The notes under the pieces are model-generated. The model saw only the letters and a program-made list of their open reading frames with translations. It was not told the origin of the DNA and searched no databases. Of a stretch of 64,000 nt of DNA, positions 33,562 through 41,799 are shown in pieces; the stretch's first letter is position 1; every line of letters begins with the position of its first letter. Made by a program: the position numbers and the translations under genes. Source of the DNA: Halorubrum sp. Atlit-26R (GTDB lineage Archaea > Halobacteriota > Halobacteria > Halobacteriales > Haloferacaceae); contig NZ_QPLT01000010.1 of the NCBI RefSeq assembly GCF_003666015.1, positions 1 to 64,000 on the forward strand, in the 5' to 3' direction.

Positions 33562-34634
33562 CAGTCGTCGTCCTCCGCGGTCGTCTCCGCGCCCTCCGCC
33601 GGCGTCGCCCCCGAGTCGGCCGCGAGCGACTCGTCGTCGCCGCACAGCGCCGCGAACTTCTCGGCGGCCGCGCCGGAGTCGATCGCGTCGGCCGCGCGCT
33701 CGACGCCCGCCGCGAGCGTGTCGGCCTCGCCGGCGACGTATATCGCCGCGCCCGCGTTGGCCAGGATCAGGTCGCGCTTCGGTCCCGTGACGGAGCCGTC
33801 GACGATCCCGCGCAGGTCCGCGGCGTTCTCCTCCGGCGTCCCGCCCGCGACCGCGTCGATCGGGGCCGAGTCGAGGCCGAGGTCATCGGGCGCGATCGTG
33901 AACTCCGTCACGTCCTCGCCGTCGACCTCGGCGGCGACCGTCTCGTCGTGGATGCCGATCTCGTCCATGCCGGCGCCGTGGACGACCAAGGCGCGCTCGA
34001 CGGGCATGTGCGCGAGCGACCGCGCGATGACGGGCACGAGGTCGGGGTCGTAGACGCCGAGCACCTGCGCGTCGGCGCCCGCCGGGTTGGTGAGCGGGCC
34101 GAGGACGTTGAAGATCGTCCGCATTCCGAGCTCCTTGCGCGGGCCGATGACGGCCTTCATCGCCGGGTGGAACACCGGCGCGAGCATGAACCCGATCCCG
34201 TCTTCCTCGATCGCGTCCTCGACGGCCGGGGGCTCGGCCTCGACGTCGGCGCCCGCGACCTCCAGCACGTCCGCGCTGCCCGACGAGGAGGAGACCGAGT
34301 AGTTGCCGTGCTTGGCGATCGGCACGCCGGCGCCCGCGGCGACGATGGCCGCGGTCGTCGACACGTTGATCGTGTCGTGGTCGTCGCCGCCGGTCCCGCA
34401 GGTGTCGACGAGCGGCTCGCGGTCGGGCTCGATCGTCCGCGCCGCGTCCCGCATCCCCTGCGCGAACCCGGCGATCTCGGCCTCGGTCTCGCCCTTCGTC
34501 CGGAGCGCGGCGAGCAGCGCCCCGATCTGGGCTTCCGTCGCCTCCTCGAAGACGAGCCGCGCGGCCTCGCGCGCCTCGTCGAGGGTGAGATCCGTCCCGT
34601 CCGTCACGCGCTCGACCGTGTCGTTGAGATTCAT
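33561..34634 (-). CDS. trpD: anthranilate phosphoribosyltransferase
   Basis: A 357-residue enzyme joining anthranilate to PRPP. The PRPP-binding DTCGTGGDDHDTINVST, the KHGNYSVSSSSGSADVLE segment and FNVLGPLTNPA are diagnostic. A 30-residue acidic Ala-rich tail is extra. First gene of the trpDFEG operon, with ATG at 34634 below a promoter containing paired TGTACA boxes. Confidence 0.95.
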   Translation of the reverse strand: MNLNDTVERVTDGTDLTLDEAREAARLVFEEATEAQIGALLAALRTKGETEAEIAGFAQGMRDAARTIEPDREPLVDTCGTGGDDHDTINVSTTAAIVAAGAGVPIAKHGNYSVSSSSGSADVLEVAGADVEAEPPAVEDAIEEDGIGFMLAPVFHPAMKAVIGPRKELGMRTIFNVLGPLTNPAGADAQVLGVYDPDLVPVIARSLAHMPVERALVVHGAGMDEIGIHDETVAAEVDGEDVTEFTIAPDDLGLDSAPIDAVAGGTPEENAADLRGIVDGSVTGPKRDLILANAGAAIYVAGEADTLAAGVERAADAIDSGAAAEKFAALCGDDESLAADSGATPAEGAETTAEDDD

Positions 34635-34666
34635 TGTGTCCACCGATGTAGTATTCCGCGTTGTGA

Positions 34667-34692
34667 TGTACAAGTATGTACACTAATTTAAC
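34667..34692 (-). promoter_or_regulatory. trpDFEG promoter with two TGTACA boxes
   Basis: On the minus strand a TATA-like TAAATTAG (about 34683-34690) is followed by TGTACA at 34677-34682 and again at 34667-34672, four bases apart, about 33-48 bases above the trpD ATG. TGTACA is the known TRP-box recognised by TrpY in Methanothermobacter. The boxes lie between the TATA box and the predicted start site, where a repressor would block initiation. The regulator here is not identified. Confidence 0.55.
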
Positions 34693-34783
34693 GCTGTCGC
34701 CGGGTCGGTAAACGCTGACACGCAGTGACCGCGGACGAGAACGGAGAAGAACGTCCGTACTGCGAGGAGAGCGGCGACCGAGC

Positions 34784-35485
34784 CTACTCCGCGTCGAGCG
34801 CGGTCGACCCGTCGGCCTCGACGACGACGACGGGGACCTCGGCGTCGCCGACGACCGTGTCGGTGGTGGAGCCGAAGACGAAGCGACCGACGGTCCCGGT
34901 CGTCGGCGCGCCGACGACGACCAGGTCGTAGTACGCCGACTGCTCGACGACCGCGCCCGCCGCGGTCCGGTCCTCGACGAGCCAGCGGTCCGCGCGGTCG
35001 AACCCGCCGAGACGCTCCTCGGCCGCGTCGAGGAGCCGCTCGCCGGCGGCCGCGTAGTCCTCGGCATCGGCCGCGTCGCTCGCGGTGACGGCCGTCCCGG
35101 TGGCGTCCTCGTCGGGGCCGGCGTCGGCGAGCGCCGCGTCCGATGGGACGACGTGGAACAGTTCGAGCCACGCGTCGGTCGCGGCGGCGATCTCGCGCGC
35201 GACGTCGATCGTCGCCCCGGAGTGCGGGCCGGGGCCGACGGCGACGAGGACCGAAGAGACGCGGTCGGGACGCTCCGCGCGGTCGGCGCCCTTCAGCGAC
35301 ACGTCGGCGGCGGCCGGGACCTCGCCGGCGTCGTCGATCGCGGGCCGGATCACGGCGTCGCCGACAGCGGGCGAATCCGCGTGGCCGGCGCCGGCGCCGG
35401 TCGAACCGCCCGACTCGCCGCGGGCGCCGCCGTCTCGGGCCCCGCGCCTCGGGGCGCCTCCGCCGTCGGCGTCGCTCCCGTTCAT
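34784..35485 (-). CDS. universal stress protein (UspA) family
   Basis: A 233-residue protein. The Usp domain (residues about 78-230) has VLVAVGPGPHSGATIDVARE, ELFHVVP and the ATP-binding VVVGAPTTGTVGRFVFGSTT (G-2x-G-9x-G-S/T form). The first 75 residues are Gly/Ala/Asp-rich and probably disordered. Usp proteins respond to stress and may bind ATP. It is transcribed away from trpD. Confidence 0.85.
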   Translation of the reverse strand: MNGSDADGGGAPRRGARDGGARGESGGSTGAGAGHADSPAVGDAVIRPAIDDAGEVPAAADVSLKGADRAERPDRVSSVLVAVGPGPHSGATIDVAREIAAATDAWLELFHVVPSDAALADAGPDEDATGTAVTASDAADAEDYAAAGERLLDAAEERLGGFDRADRWLVEDRTAAGAVVEQSAYYDLVVVGAPTTGTVGRFVFGSTTDTVVGDAEVPVVVVEADGSTALDAE

Positions 35486-35587
35486 ACGCGATCGTCTGAC
35501 GCTCGTCAGATAAATCCCGTTGGTTCCGGGGTCGTTACCGGTTCGAGACGGCGCCCGGACGGGCCGAATCGCTCGGCTCGGCGCGCG

Positions 35588-36871
35588 CTACTCCCGGAAG
35601 AACTCGTCGCGCTCGAACGGCTCGTCCTCGCCCTCGACCGCGAGGACGTCGAGCGCGGTCACCTCGGCGCCGACGCCGAGCAGGCCGGCGAGGCTCGGCT
35701 CGGTGCGGCCCTCGTCGCTCGAAATCAGCTCCTTGATGTAGAGGCCCCCTTCCCCGCGGATCTCGACGGTCGCGTGGCGCGGGTCGTCGAGCTCGGCGGT
35801 CACTTCGTAGGCGTCGCGCTCGCGCGTGATGCTCGCGCGGCGGTGGTCGACCCGGTTGGGGGTGTACTGCTCGACGGTCGCGCCTTCCAGTTCTTCGACC
35901 GCGTCGGCGAGCGCGTCGGCGCCGACGTCGGCGTCGAAGGCCACCTGCGCGCGGTAGCGCTTCGCGGCGTCGTGTTCCTTCACGCGCTCGACCATCTCGT
36001 AGGTCGCGAGCCGGAGGCCCTCGACCTCGACCGCGCCGTCGGCGAACGCGTTGATGTCCGACTGGAGGCGGTCGGTGTCGACCCGGCGCCGCCGCGGCTC
36101 CTCGACCTCGATCACGAACGGACGCCCGGTGCCGAGCATGAGGGCGTCGACGTCCTCGCGGCCCGCGCCGTGGAACGTCGCCTCCGTCCCGTCCATCACG
36201 TCCTCGACGACCGGCGCGGTGTACTCCTCGACGCTGTCGTCGTAGAGGTAGCCGGAGCCGCCGCAGTGGTCGCAGGGGTCCGCGCCCTGGCGCCCCGAGC
36301 CCTTACACTCGCGGCAGGGCCACTCCGTCTGCGGGATGTCGCGCTCCAGTTTTCTGTAGCGGCCGTAGACGAACGTCGAGTTCACCTTCGCGTCGACCTC
36401 GTCGTCGGCTAAGTCGATCGTGAACTGGACGTCCGGGCGGTCGAAGGAGACCTCGGTGTCGGTGAGCCGCCCGAACCGCTTGCCGACCTCGCGGTTGAAC
36501 TCCGAGTTGAACGGCTCGCCCGCGTCCTCGTCGAGGCCGACGTCGGCGCGGAGCAGCGCCTCGTTCTCCTCGATCAGCGGCGGCGGGCGCGTGCCGACGT
36601 TGTACGTGGCGAACTCGACGTCCTCGACCGCCTCGGCGGCGCGCTCGGCCCACTCGTCGAACTCGGCGCAGCGCCCCTCGCACACCCAGCAGTCCGCGAC
36701 GTCGACCGGGTCGTGGTCCTCGTCGTCGCGCAGCGCGAGCGACACCCGGAGCGCCGAGCCGCGCTCGGCGTTCGACAGCCCGAAGCTCCGGTCGGCGACG
36801 AGCCGGCCGAGGCAGGCGTCGCACACCGGTCCGGTCTCGGTCGCGCGCGCCGCGACGTCGAGTACGTCCAT
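35588..36871 (-). CDS. pus10: tRNA pseudouridine(54/55) synthase Pus10
   Basis: A 427-residue RNA-modifying enzyme that makes pseudouridine 54 and 55 in archaeal tRNAs. The catalytic Asp lies in HGAGREDVDALMLGTGRPF. The N-terminal zinc/THUMP-like region has CDACLGRL and CWVCEGRC. A DnaJ-like CxxCxGxG pair appears at CRECKGSG and CDHCGGSG. The C-terminal KELISSDEGRTEPSLAGLL is typical. Divergent from endonuclease III. Confidence 0.93.
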   Translation of the reverse strand: MDVLDVAARATETGPVCDACLGRLVADRSFGLSNAERGSALRVSLALRDDEDHDPVDVADCWVCEGRCAEFDEWAERAAEAVEDVEFATYNVGTRPPPLIEENEALLRADVGLDEDAGEPFNSEFNREVGKRFGRLTDTEVSFDRPDVQFTIDLADDEVDAKVNSTFVYGRYRKLERDIPQTEWPCRECKGSGRQGADPCDHCGGSGYLYDDSVEEYTAPVVEDVMDGTEATFHGAGREDVDALMLGTGRPFVIEVEEPRRRRVDTDRLQSDINAFADGAVEVEGLRLATYEMVERVKEHDAAKRYRAQVAFDADVGADALADAVEELEGATVEQYTPNRVDHRRASITRERDAYEVTAELDDPRHATVEIRGEGGLYIKELISSDEGRTEPSLAGLLGVGAEVTALDVLAVEGEDEPFERDEFFRE

Positions 36872-36995
36872 ACCCCCTCAAACGCGGCGCGTGGTAACTG
36901 TCTTACTACTCGGTCGAGGCACCGTCGTCCGGTTGGGCCGCGGGGGGGAACGCCGTAGTCGGATCGTTCAATGTCGCCCGGACGGAGGGTGTCGT

Positions 36996-37679
36996 ATGGG
37001 AACGCCACTCGACTCGCGCGAGGCGCAGGTCGCCGAGGTCCTGGAGCGCCTGTACGAGGAGTACCCCGACTCGACCATCTCGCTCAACTACTCGAACCGG
37101 CTGGAGCTGCTGATCGCCGTGATCCTCTCGGCGCAGTGTACCGACGAGCGCGTGAACAAGGTGTGCGCCGACCTGTTCGAGACGTACCGGACGCCCGAGG
37201 AGTACGCGAACGCGCCCCAAGAGGAGATGGCGGAGGCGATCAACTCGATCACCTACTACAACAACAAGGCGAAGTACATCCGCTCGGCGTGCGCGGACAT
37301 CGCGGAGAAGCACGACGGCGAGGTCCCGGACACGATGTCGGAGCTGACGGACTTGGCCGGCGTGGGGCGGAAGACCGCCAACGTCGTCCTCCAGCACGGC
37401 CACGACGTCGTCGAGGGCATCGTCGTCGACACGCACGTCCAGCGGCTCACGCGCCGGCTGGGAATCACCGAGGAGGAGCGGCCGGAGGCGATCGAGCAGG
37501 ACCTGCTGGAGATCGTCCCCGAGAGCGACTGGCAGCAGTTCACGCACCTCATGATCGACCACGGGAGGGCGACGTGTACCGCGATCAACCCCGACTGCGC
37601 CGACTGCGCGCTCGCCGACGTCTGCCCCTCCAAGAAGGGCGACGGCGACGTGGATCTCGCGAGCGGCGAGGCGTGGTAG
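36996..37679 (+). CDS. nth: endonuclease III (DNA glycosylase/AP lyase)
   Basis: A 227-residue base-excision repair enzyme for oxidised pyrimidines. The HhH motif LAGVGRKTANVV has catalytic K126, D145 is in GIVVDTHV, and the 4Fe-4S ligands C194, C201, C204 and C210 have the canonical C-x6-C-x2-C-x5-C spacing. ATG at 36996 gives a normal length. The C-terminal acid tail is short. Confidence 0.96.
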   Translation: MGTPLDSREAQVAEVLERLYEEYPDSTISLNYSNRLELLIAVILSAQCTDERVNKVCADLFETYRTPEEYANAPQEEMAEAINSITYYNNKAKYIRSACADIAEKHDGEVPDTMSELTDLAGVGRKTANVVLQHGHDVVEGIVVDTHVQRLTRRLGITEEERPEAIEQDLLEIVPESDWQQFTHLMIDHGRATCTAINPDCADCALADVCPSKKGDGDVDLASGEAW

Positions 37680-37792
37680 GCGAAGCGTTGTAGGCGGGGC
37701 GAACCGATAGCGTTCGGGAGTAGTACTTAAAGACCCCACAGATGCGGGGAACCGGCCGAATCCGTCCCGCCGAGGGGGAACTCGCTTCTCGA

Positions 37793-37798
37793 TTTATA
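37793..37798 (+). promoter_or_regulatory. TATA-like box of the DoxX gene
   Basis: TTTATA lies 38 bases before the ATG at 37836. A GAGGAG ribosome-binding-like run is at 37823-37828, so a leader of about a dozen bases is predicted. Confidence 0.45.
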
Positions 37799-37835
37799 CG
37801 GGTATCCGGCGTATCCGTAAGTGAGGAGAGACACA

Positions 37836-38390
37836 ATGTCCACCAAAACCACAAACGAGTTCGGCGGAGAGATCGGCGGCGTCACGCTGCTGGGGAAGGC
37901 GCACTCGCTGTCGGCGCTGTTCATCGTCCTGCTCCGGGCGACCATCGGCGGGATGATCCTGTTCGCGGGCCTCGGCAAGGTCTCGGAGTGGCCGTTCGAC
38001 GCCGCGGGCTACCTCGCGAACGTCGGCTCGGCGAGTCCGGTCAGCGGGATCTACGCCGCCATGGCGTCGAACGCGGCGCTGATGGAGATCGTCAACGTCG
38101 TCGTCCCGGTCACGCAAGTGCTCATCGGCGTCGCGCTCATCGCCGGCGCGTTCGTCCGGCTGGCCGCGCTCGGCGGTGCGATGCAGATGATGCTGTTCTA
38201 CCTCGGCGGGTGGAGCGGCGAGGCGCTCGCGCTGTTCGACTCGACGCTGGTGTACGCGATGGTGTTCCTCACGGTCGCCGCGTTCGGCGCGGGTCGCGTC
38301 CTCGGCCTCGACGCCTACATCGAGCGGATCGAGGTCGGCGGGCAGGCGCTCGTCGAGAAGTTCCCGGCGCTCCGGTACGTCCTCGGGTAA
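37836..38390 (+). CDS. DoxX family membrane protein
   Basis: A 184-residue protein with four transmembrane segments: LFIVLLRATIGGMILFAGLGKV, IVNVVVPVTQVLIGVALIAGAF, LAALGGAMQMMLFYLGGW and LVYAMVFLTVAAFGAGRVLGL. The FAGLGKVSEWPF and LLRATIGG features match the DoxX/DoxD family, linked to quinone-dependent redox reactions. The ATG at 37836 follows a GAGGAG run. Confidence 0.87.
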   Translation: MSTKTTNEFGGEIGGVTLLGKAHSLSALFIVLLRATIGGMILFAGLGKVSEWPFDAAGYLANVGSASPVSGIYAAMASNAALMEIVNVVVPVTQVLIGVALIAGAFVRLAALGGAMQMMLFYLGGWSGEALALFDSTLVYAMVFLTVAAFGAGRVLGLDAYIERIEVGGQALVEKFPALRYVLG

Positions 38391-38524
38391 GCGGGGGCGA
38401 AGCCGAGCGAGGGGAATCGGGCGGTGACGGTTCACCGCCGACTCGTTTTCAATAAGCGCAGTACAGTTCGGTCGGTTCGGTTTTCGTACTCAGTTTTGTA
38501 CCGGAGAGCGGCCGCGTTGCTACC

Positions 38525-38833
38525 GCTCGTTTATAAAAGGATAACAGTAGATCGACGACGAACACCGCCAAAGCCCCAGCCGCGAGGCCGCAGTAGGCGA
38601 CGTAAGCACCGCAGCGAGCGGAGCGAGCGAGGAGCGCAACGAGCGTACTGCGGCCTCGCGGCTGCCCCTTTGAGTCCCGCCCCGCACCGCTCCGCACAGC
38701 ACCTCAAGCCTCCCCAGCCTCGTCGGTCGCCGTCGCTTCGCTCGGCGACCGACTCCCTCGCGCGTGCTCCTCGCGGCCTGTCGGCCGCTCGGAGGCACGC
38801 GCCACCGCGACCGCCAGCTGTTTATAAACGAGC
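38525..38833 (-). repeat. structured intergenic element, copy 4 (309 bp, terminal inverted repeats)
   Basis: The cleanest copy. GCTCGTTTATAAA at 38525-38537 and its exact complement at 38821-38833 form 13-bp terminal inverted repeats. Reading from the left: AACACCGCCAAAGCCCCAG; a perfect 19-bp stem CAGCCGCGAGGCCGCAGTA (38577-38595) with 38646-38664; CTGCCCCTTTGAGTCCCGCC; CCTCCCCAGCCTCGTC; an 11-bp stem (38722-38732 with 38743-38753); and GCGCGTGC (38760-38767) with GCACGCGC (38795-38802). It lies between doxX and gshA with no coding potential I trust. Confidence 0.82.
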
Positions 38834-38900
38834 AAGGCGACCGCGCGGGTCATTTAAATAGTCGCTCGCGACACCGGCGCTCCGTTTCGGGTTCCAATCC

Positions 38901-38907
38901 TTATAAG
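38901..38907 (+). promoter_or_regulatory. TATA-like box of gshA
   Basis: TTATAAG, 26-32 bases above the ATG at 38933. This predicts a leaderless or nearly leaderless transcript, though GGAGG occurs at 38924-38928. Confidence 0.45.
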
Positions 38908-38932
38908 ACCGCGCGGGCGGAACGGAGGCGTA

Positions 38933-40012
38933 ATGGAACTCGGTTCGCGGGAGGCGTTCTCCCGGATGGGGACGCTCGGCATCGAGGAGGAGTTCTACAT
39001 CGTCGATGCCGAGGGCTACCCCACGTCCGGGACCGACGACCTCGTGTACGGCCGCGACCCGCCAGCGGCGGTGCCGGAGGGGTTCGACCACGAGCTGTTC
39101 GAGTGCACCATCGAGGCGCAGACCGAAACGATCGAGGACCCGGCGGAAGCGGCCGAGGCGCTCGCGACGGTCCGCGAGGCGCTCGTCGAGCACGCGGCGG
39201 CGGACGGGTATCGGATCGCGGCCGCGGGCCTCCACCCGGCTGCGAAGTGGCGCGAGCTCGACCACGTCCAGAAGCCCCGGTATCAGGCGCAGTTAGACCG
39301 GATCCAGTACCCCCAACACCGGAACACGACCGCGGGGCTCCACGTCCACGTCGGCGTCGACGACGCCGACAAGGCGGTGTGGGTCGCGAACCGGCTGCGG
39401 TGGCACTCCCCGGTGCTGCTCGCCCTGTCCGCGAACTCACCGTTCTGGAACGGCTTCGACACCGGGCTCGCCTCGGCCCGCGCGAAGGTGTTCGAGAACC
39501 TCCCGAACACCGGGATCCCCTCCGCGTTCGACGACTTCGACGCGTTCCGCCGGTACGAGCGCCGGATGGTCGAGACCGACTCCATCGCCGACCGCGGCGA
39601 GCTGTGGTTCGACGTGCGCCCCCACACCGGCCACGGTACGGTGGAGGTGCGCGCGCCCGACGCGCAGCGCGACCCCGAGGTCACGCTCGCGCTCGCCGAG
39701 TACGTCCGCGCGCTGGTCGTCGACTACGCCGAGCGGTACGAGGACGGCGAGTCGCTCCCGACCCTGCGCCGCGAGCTGCTCGACGAGAACAAGTGGCGCG
39801 CGATCCGCCACGGGCACGACGCCGCGTTCATCGACCGCGACGGCGAGGGGACGACCGCGCTCGGCGAAATCGTCGAGGCGGAGTGCGACCGGCTCGGCGT
39901 CGACGGGATCCGCGAGGTGTACGAGGCCGAGAGCGGCGCCGCGCGCCAGCGACGGATCCGCGACGAGGAGGGCGCCGACGCGCTGCGTTCGGACCTCCTC
40001 GTGAGCCCCTAA
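38933..40012 (+). CDS. gshA: glutamate--cysteine ligase (GCS2/YbdK type)
   Basis: A 359-residue carboxylate-amine ligase. [13 protein letters not shown] carries the metal-binding glutamates, and [16 protein letters not shown] and GTVEVRAPD are the family blocks. Haloarchaea make gamma-glutamylcysteine as their main low-molecular-weight thiol with this enzyme. ATG 38933 lies 26 bases below a TATA-like TTATAAG. The element copy 4 ends 67 bases before the TATA box. Confidence 0.9.
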   Translation: MELGSREAFSRMGTLGIEEEFYIVDAEGYPTSGTDDLVYGRDPPAAVPEGFDHELFECTIEAQTETIEDPAEAAEALATVREALVEHAAADGYRIAAAGLHPAAKWRELDHVQKPRYQAQLDRIQYPQHRNTTAGLHVHVGVDDADKAVWVANRLRWHSPVLLALSANSPFWNGFDTGLASARAKVFENLPNTGIPSAFDDFDAFRRYERRMVETDSIADRGELWFDVRPHTGHGTVEVRAPDAQRDPEVTLALAEYVRALVVDYAERYEDGESLPTLRRELLDENKWRAIRHGHDAAFIDRDGEGTTALGEIVEAECDRLGVDGIREVYEAESGAARQRRIRDEEGADALRSDLLVSP

Positions 40013-40107
40013 CCCCGGAATCGAACGCCTCGGAGGCGCTCCCGGGAGTTCCGTCGGAACGAAAGCGACGAGAAACGCTTTTGGCCGCGTAGCCCCCAGT
40101 TTCCGGC

Positions 40108-40731
40108 ATGACCACGGACGATTCACCGACCGAGCCGGGAGACGACCCGGAGGAGTCGCCGACGGACCGGACCCGCGAGGAGCTTCGGAAGACGAAAGAG
40201 CGGCTCGGCGAGGGCGCCGACCGGGCGGTGAAGGGGTTCGACGACAACGTCGTCGACCTGCTCGCGTGGCTGCTCGACACGGAGACCCGCGCGCGCATCT
40301 ACGTCTACCTCCGCGACAACCCCCACAGCACGAGCGACGAGGTCGCCGACGGAACGGGCCTGTACCCCAGCACCGTCCGCGAGGCGCTCGCCGAGCTCCA
40401 CGACGAGGACACCGTCGAGCGCGGCAAGCGGAAGGCGGAGGGCGCGGGCAACAACCCCTACGAGTACGAGGCCATCGCGCCGAGCGAGCTGGTCCGCACC
40501 GTCGTCGGCGACGTCCAGGCGGAGCTGAACGCCGTCTTCAACCTCGACCGCCGGCTCGGCGGCGAGTCGCCCGACGGCGACACCGAGCCGGTCCAGATCT
40601 CCGTCGACGGCGAGGACGGCGAGAGCGGTGACGGCGAGGGCGGCGACGACGAGGCGTCGGACGGAGATGAAGACGGGAGCGACGAGGACACCGACGGCGA
40701 CGACGCGGACGACGACGAGCGGGCGAACTGA
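40108..40731 (+). CDS. winged-helix transcriptional regulator with acidic tail
   Basis: A 207-residue protein. Residues about 45-130 form an ArsR/MarR-like winged helix: LAWLLDTETRARIYVYLRDNPHSTSDEVADGTGLYPSTVREALAELHDEDTVERGKRK. The last 55 residues are nearly all Asp, Glu, Gly and Ser. The N-terminal 40 residues are charged and possibly coiled. Targets unknown; gshA lies upstream and coaD downstream on the same strand. Confidence 0.8.
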   Translation: MTTDDSPTEPGDDPEESPTDRTREELRKTKERLGEGADRAVKGFDDNVVDLLAWLLDTETRARIYVYLRDNPHSTSDEVADGTGLYPSTVREALAELHDEDTVERGKRKAEGAGNNPYEYEAIAPSELVRTVVGDVQAELNAVFNLDRRLGGESPDGDTEPVQISVDGEDGESGDGEGGDDEASDGDEDGSDEDTDGDDADDDERAN

Positions 40732-40806
40732 GCCGACCGGCACCGACTTCCTCTCGTCCGACCGCGGTTCGGGACGTTTTAAGTTCGACCCGCGCAACGG
40801 AGAGGC

Positions 40807-41301
40807 ATGAACGTCGCGCTGGGGGGTACGTTCGATCCCGTTCACGACGGCCACCGCAAGCTGTTCGAACGGGCGTTCGAGCTGGGTGACGTCACCGTCG
40901 GGCTCACCTCCGACGACTTGGCGCCGCAGACCCGACACGTCGAGCGGTACGTCCGCCCCTACGACCGGCGCGAGCGCGACTTGGAGGCGGAGCTGGCCCC
41001 GCGGGCCGAGGCGCACGGGCGCGAGTACGAGATCCGCGAGCTGACGGAGCCGACCGGCATCGCGGTCGAACCGGAGTTCGACGCGCTGATCGTCTCCCCC
41101 GAGACGAAGGCGGGCGGCGAGCGGATCAACGAGATCCGCGCCGAGCGCGGCCGCGACCCGCTCGACTTGGTCGTCGTCGACCACGTGGCGGCCGATGACG
41201 GCGAGCGCATCTCCTCGACGCGGATCGTCGCGGGCGAGATCGACGAACACGGCAACCTCACCCCCGACCGCGAGGGGCGGGGCGCGACGCGACCGGAATG
41301 A
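40807..41301 (+). CDS. coaD: phosphopantetheine adenylyltransferase (archaeal/eukaryotic type)
   Basis: A 164-residue nucleotidyltransferase. GGTFDPVHDGHRKLFERAF holds the HxGH motif and ERISSTRI the phosphate-binding ISSTxI. It transfers AMP to phosphopantetheine in CoA synthesis. TTTTAAG about 30 bases upstream and GGAGAGG just before ATG support the start. It overlaps the next gene by four bases. Confidence 0.92.
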   Translation: MNVALGGTFDPVHDGHRKLFERAFELGDVTVGLTSDDLAPQTRHVERYVRPYDRRERDLEAELAPRAEAHGREYEIRELTEPTGIAVEPEFDALIVSPETKAGGERINEIRAERGRDPLDLVVVDHVAADDGERISSTRIVAGEIDEHGNLTPDREGRGATRPE

Positions 41302-41780
41302 CGGGCGGCGACGCGACGAGGGCGGCGGGCGGCGACGGGGGCGAGGGGGACGCTGCCGCGTCACGCCGGGCGGCGCTCCGACGGATCGCCCTGGGCGAAT
41401 CCGGCTTCGAGCGGGCGACGGTGTGGAGCGCGGTCGGCTTCGCGCTGTCGTACGTCGCCTTCGACGCGACGGCCGCGGTCGGCGTCGGGAGCCCGGAGAC
41501 TACCGGCGTCCTCGCCGCGGTGACGGCGCTCGGCGCGGTCGCGTTCGCCGCGACCGAGGGCGGCGCGTTCCCGGCGATCCTGCTCGCCTACGGGCCGTTC
41601 GCGGGGACGCTGCTCCGGGGGATCGGTCCGGAGCCGTACGTCCTCCCGTTCGCCGCTGGCGCCCCGGCCGCGGCCGCGTTCACCGCTCCGCTCGCCCTCG
41701 CCGGCGCGGTCGCGGTCGCGGTGGGCGCCGCGTCGGCGGTCGTCGGCTTCCTCCTCTCCCGGATCGCCGCGTCGCGGTAG
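41298..41780 (+). CDS. small hydrophobic membrane protein
   Basis: A 160-residue protein. A charged, Gly-rich N-terminal 40 residues precedes about four hydrophobic segments (VGFALSYVAFDATAAVGV, GVLAAVTALGAVAFAA, PAILLAYGPFAGTLL, LALAGAVAVAVGAASAVVGFLL). It is translationally coupled to coaD through ATGA. No family recognised; a role linked to CoA is only contextual. Confidence 0.65.
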   Translation: MTGGDATRAAGGDGGEGDAAASRRAALRRIALGESGFERATVWSAVGFALSYVAFDATAAVGVGSPETTGVLAAVTALGAVAFAATEGGAFPAILLAYGPFAGTLLRGIGPEPYVLPFAAGAPAAAAFTAPLALAGAVAVAVGAASAVVGFLLSRIAASR

Positions 41781-41799
41781 CGTCTCTTCCCGATCGGCC

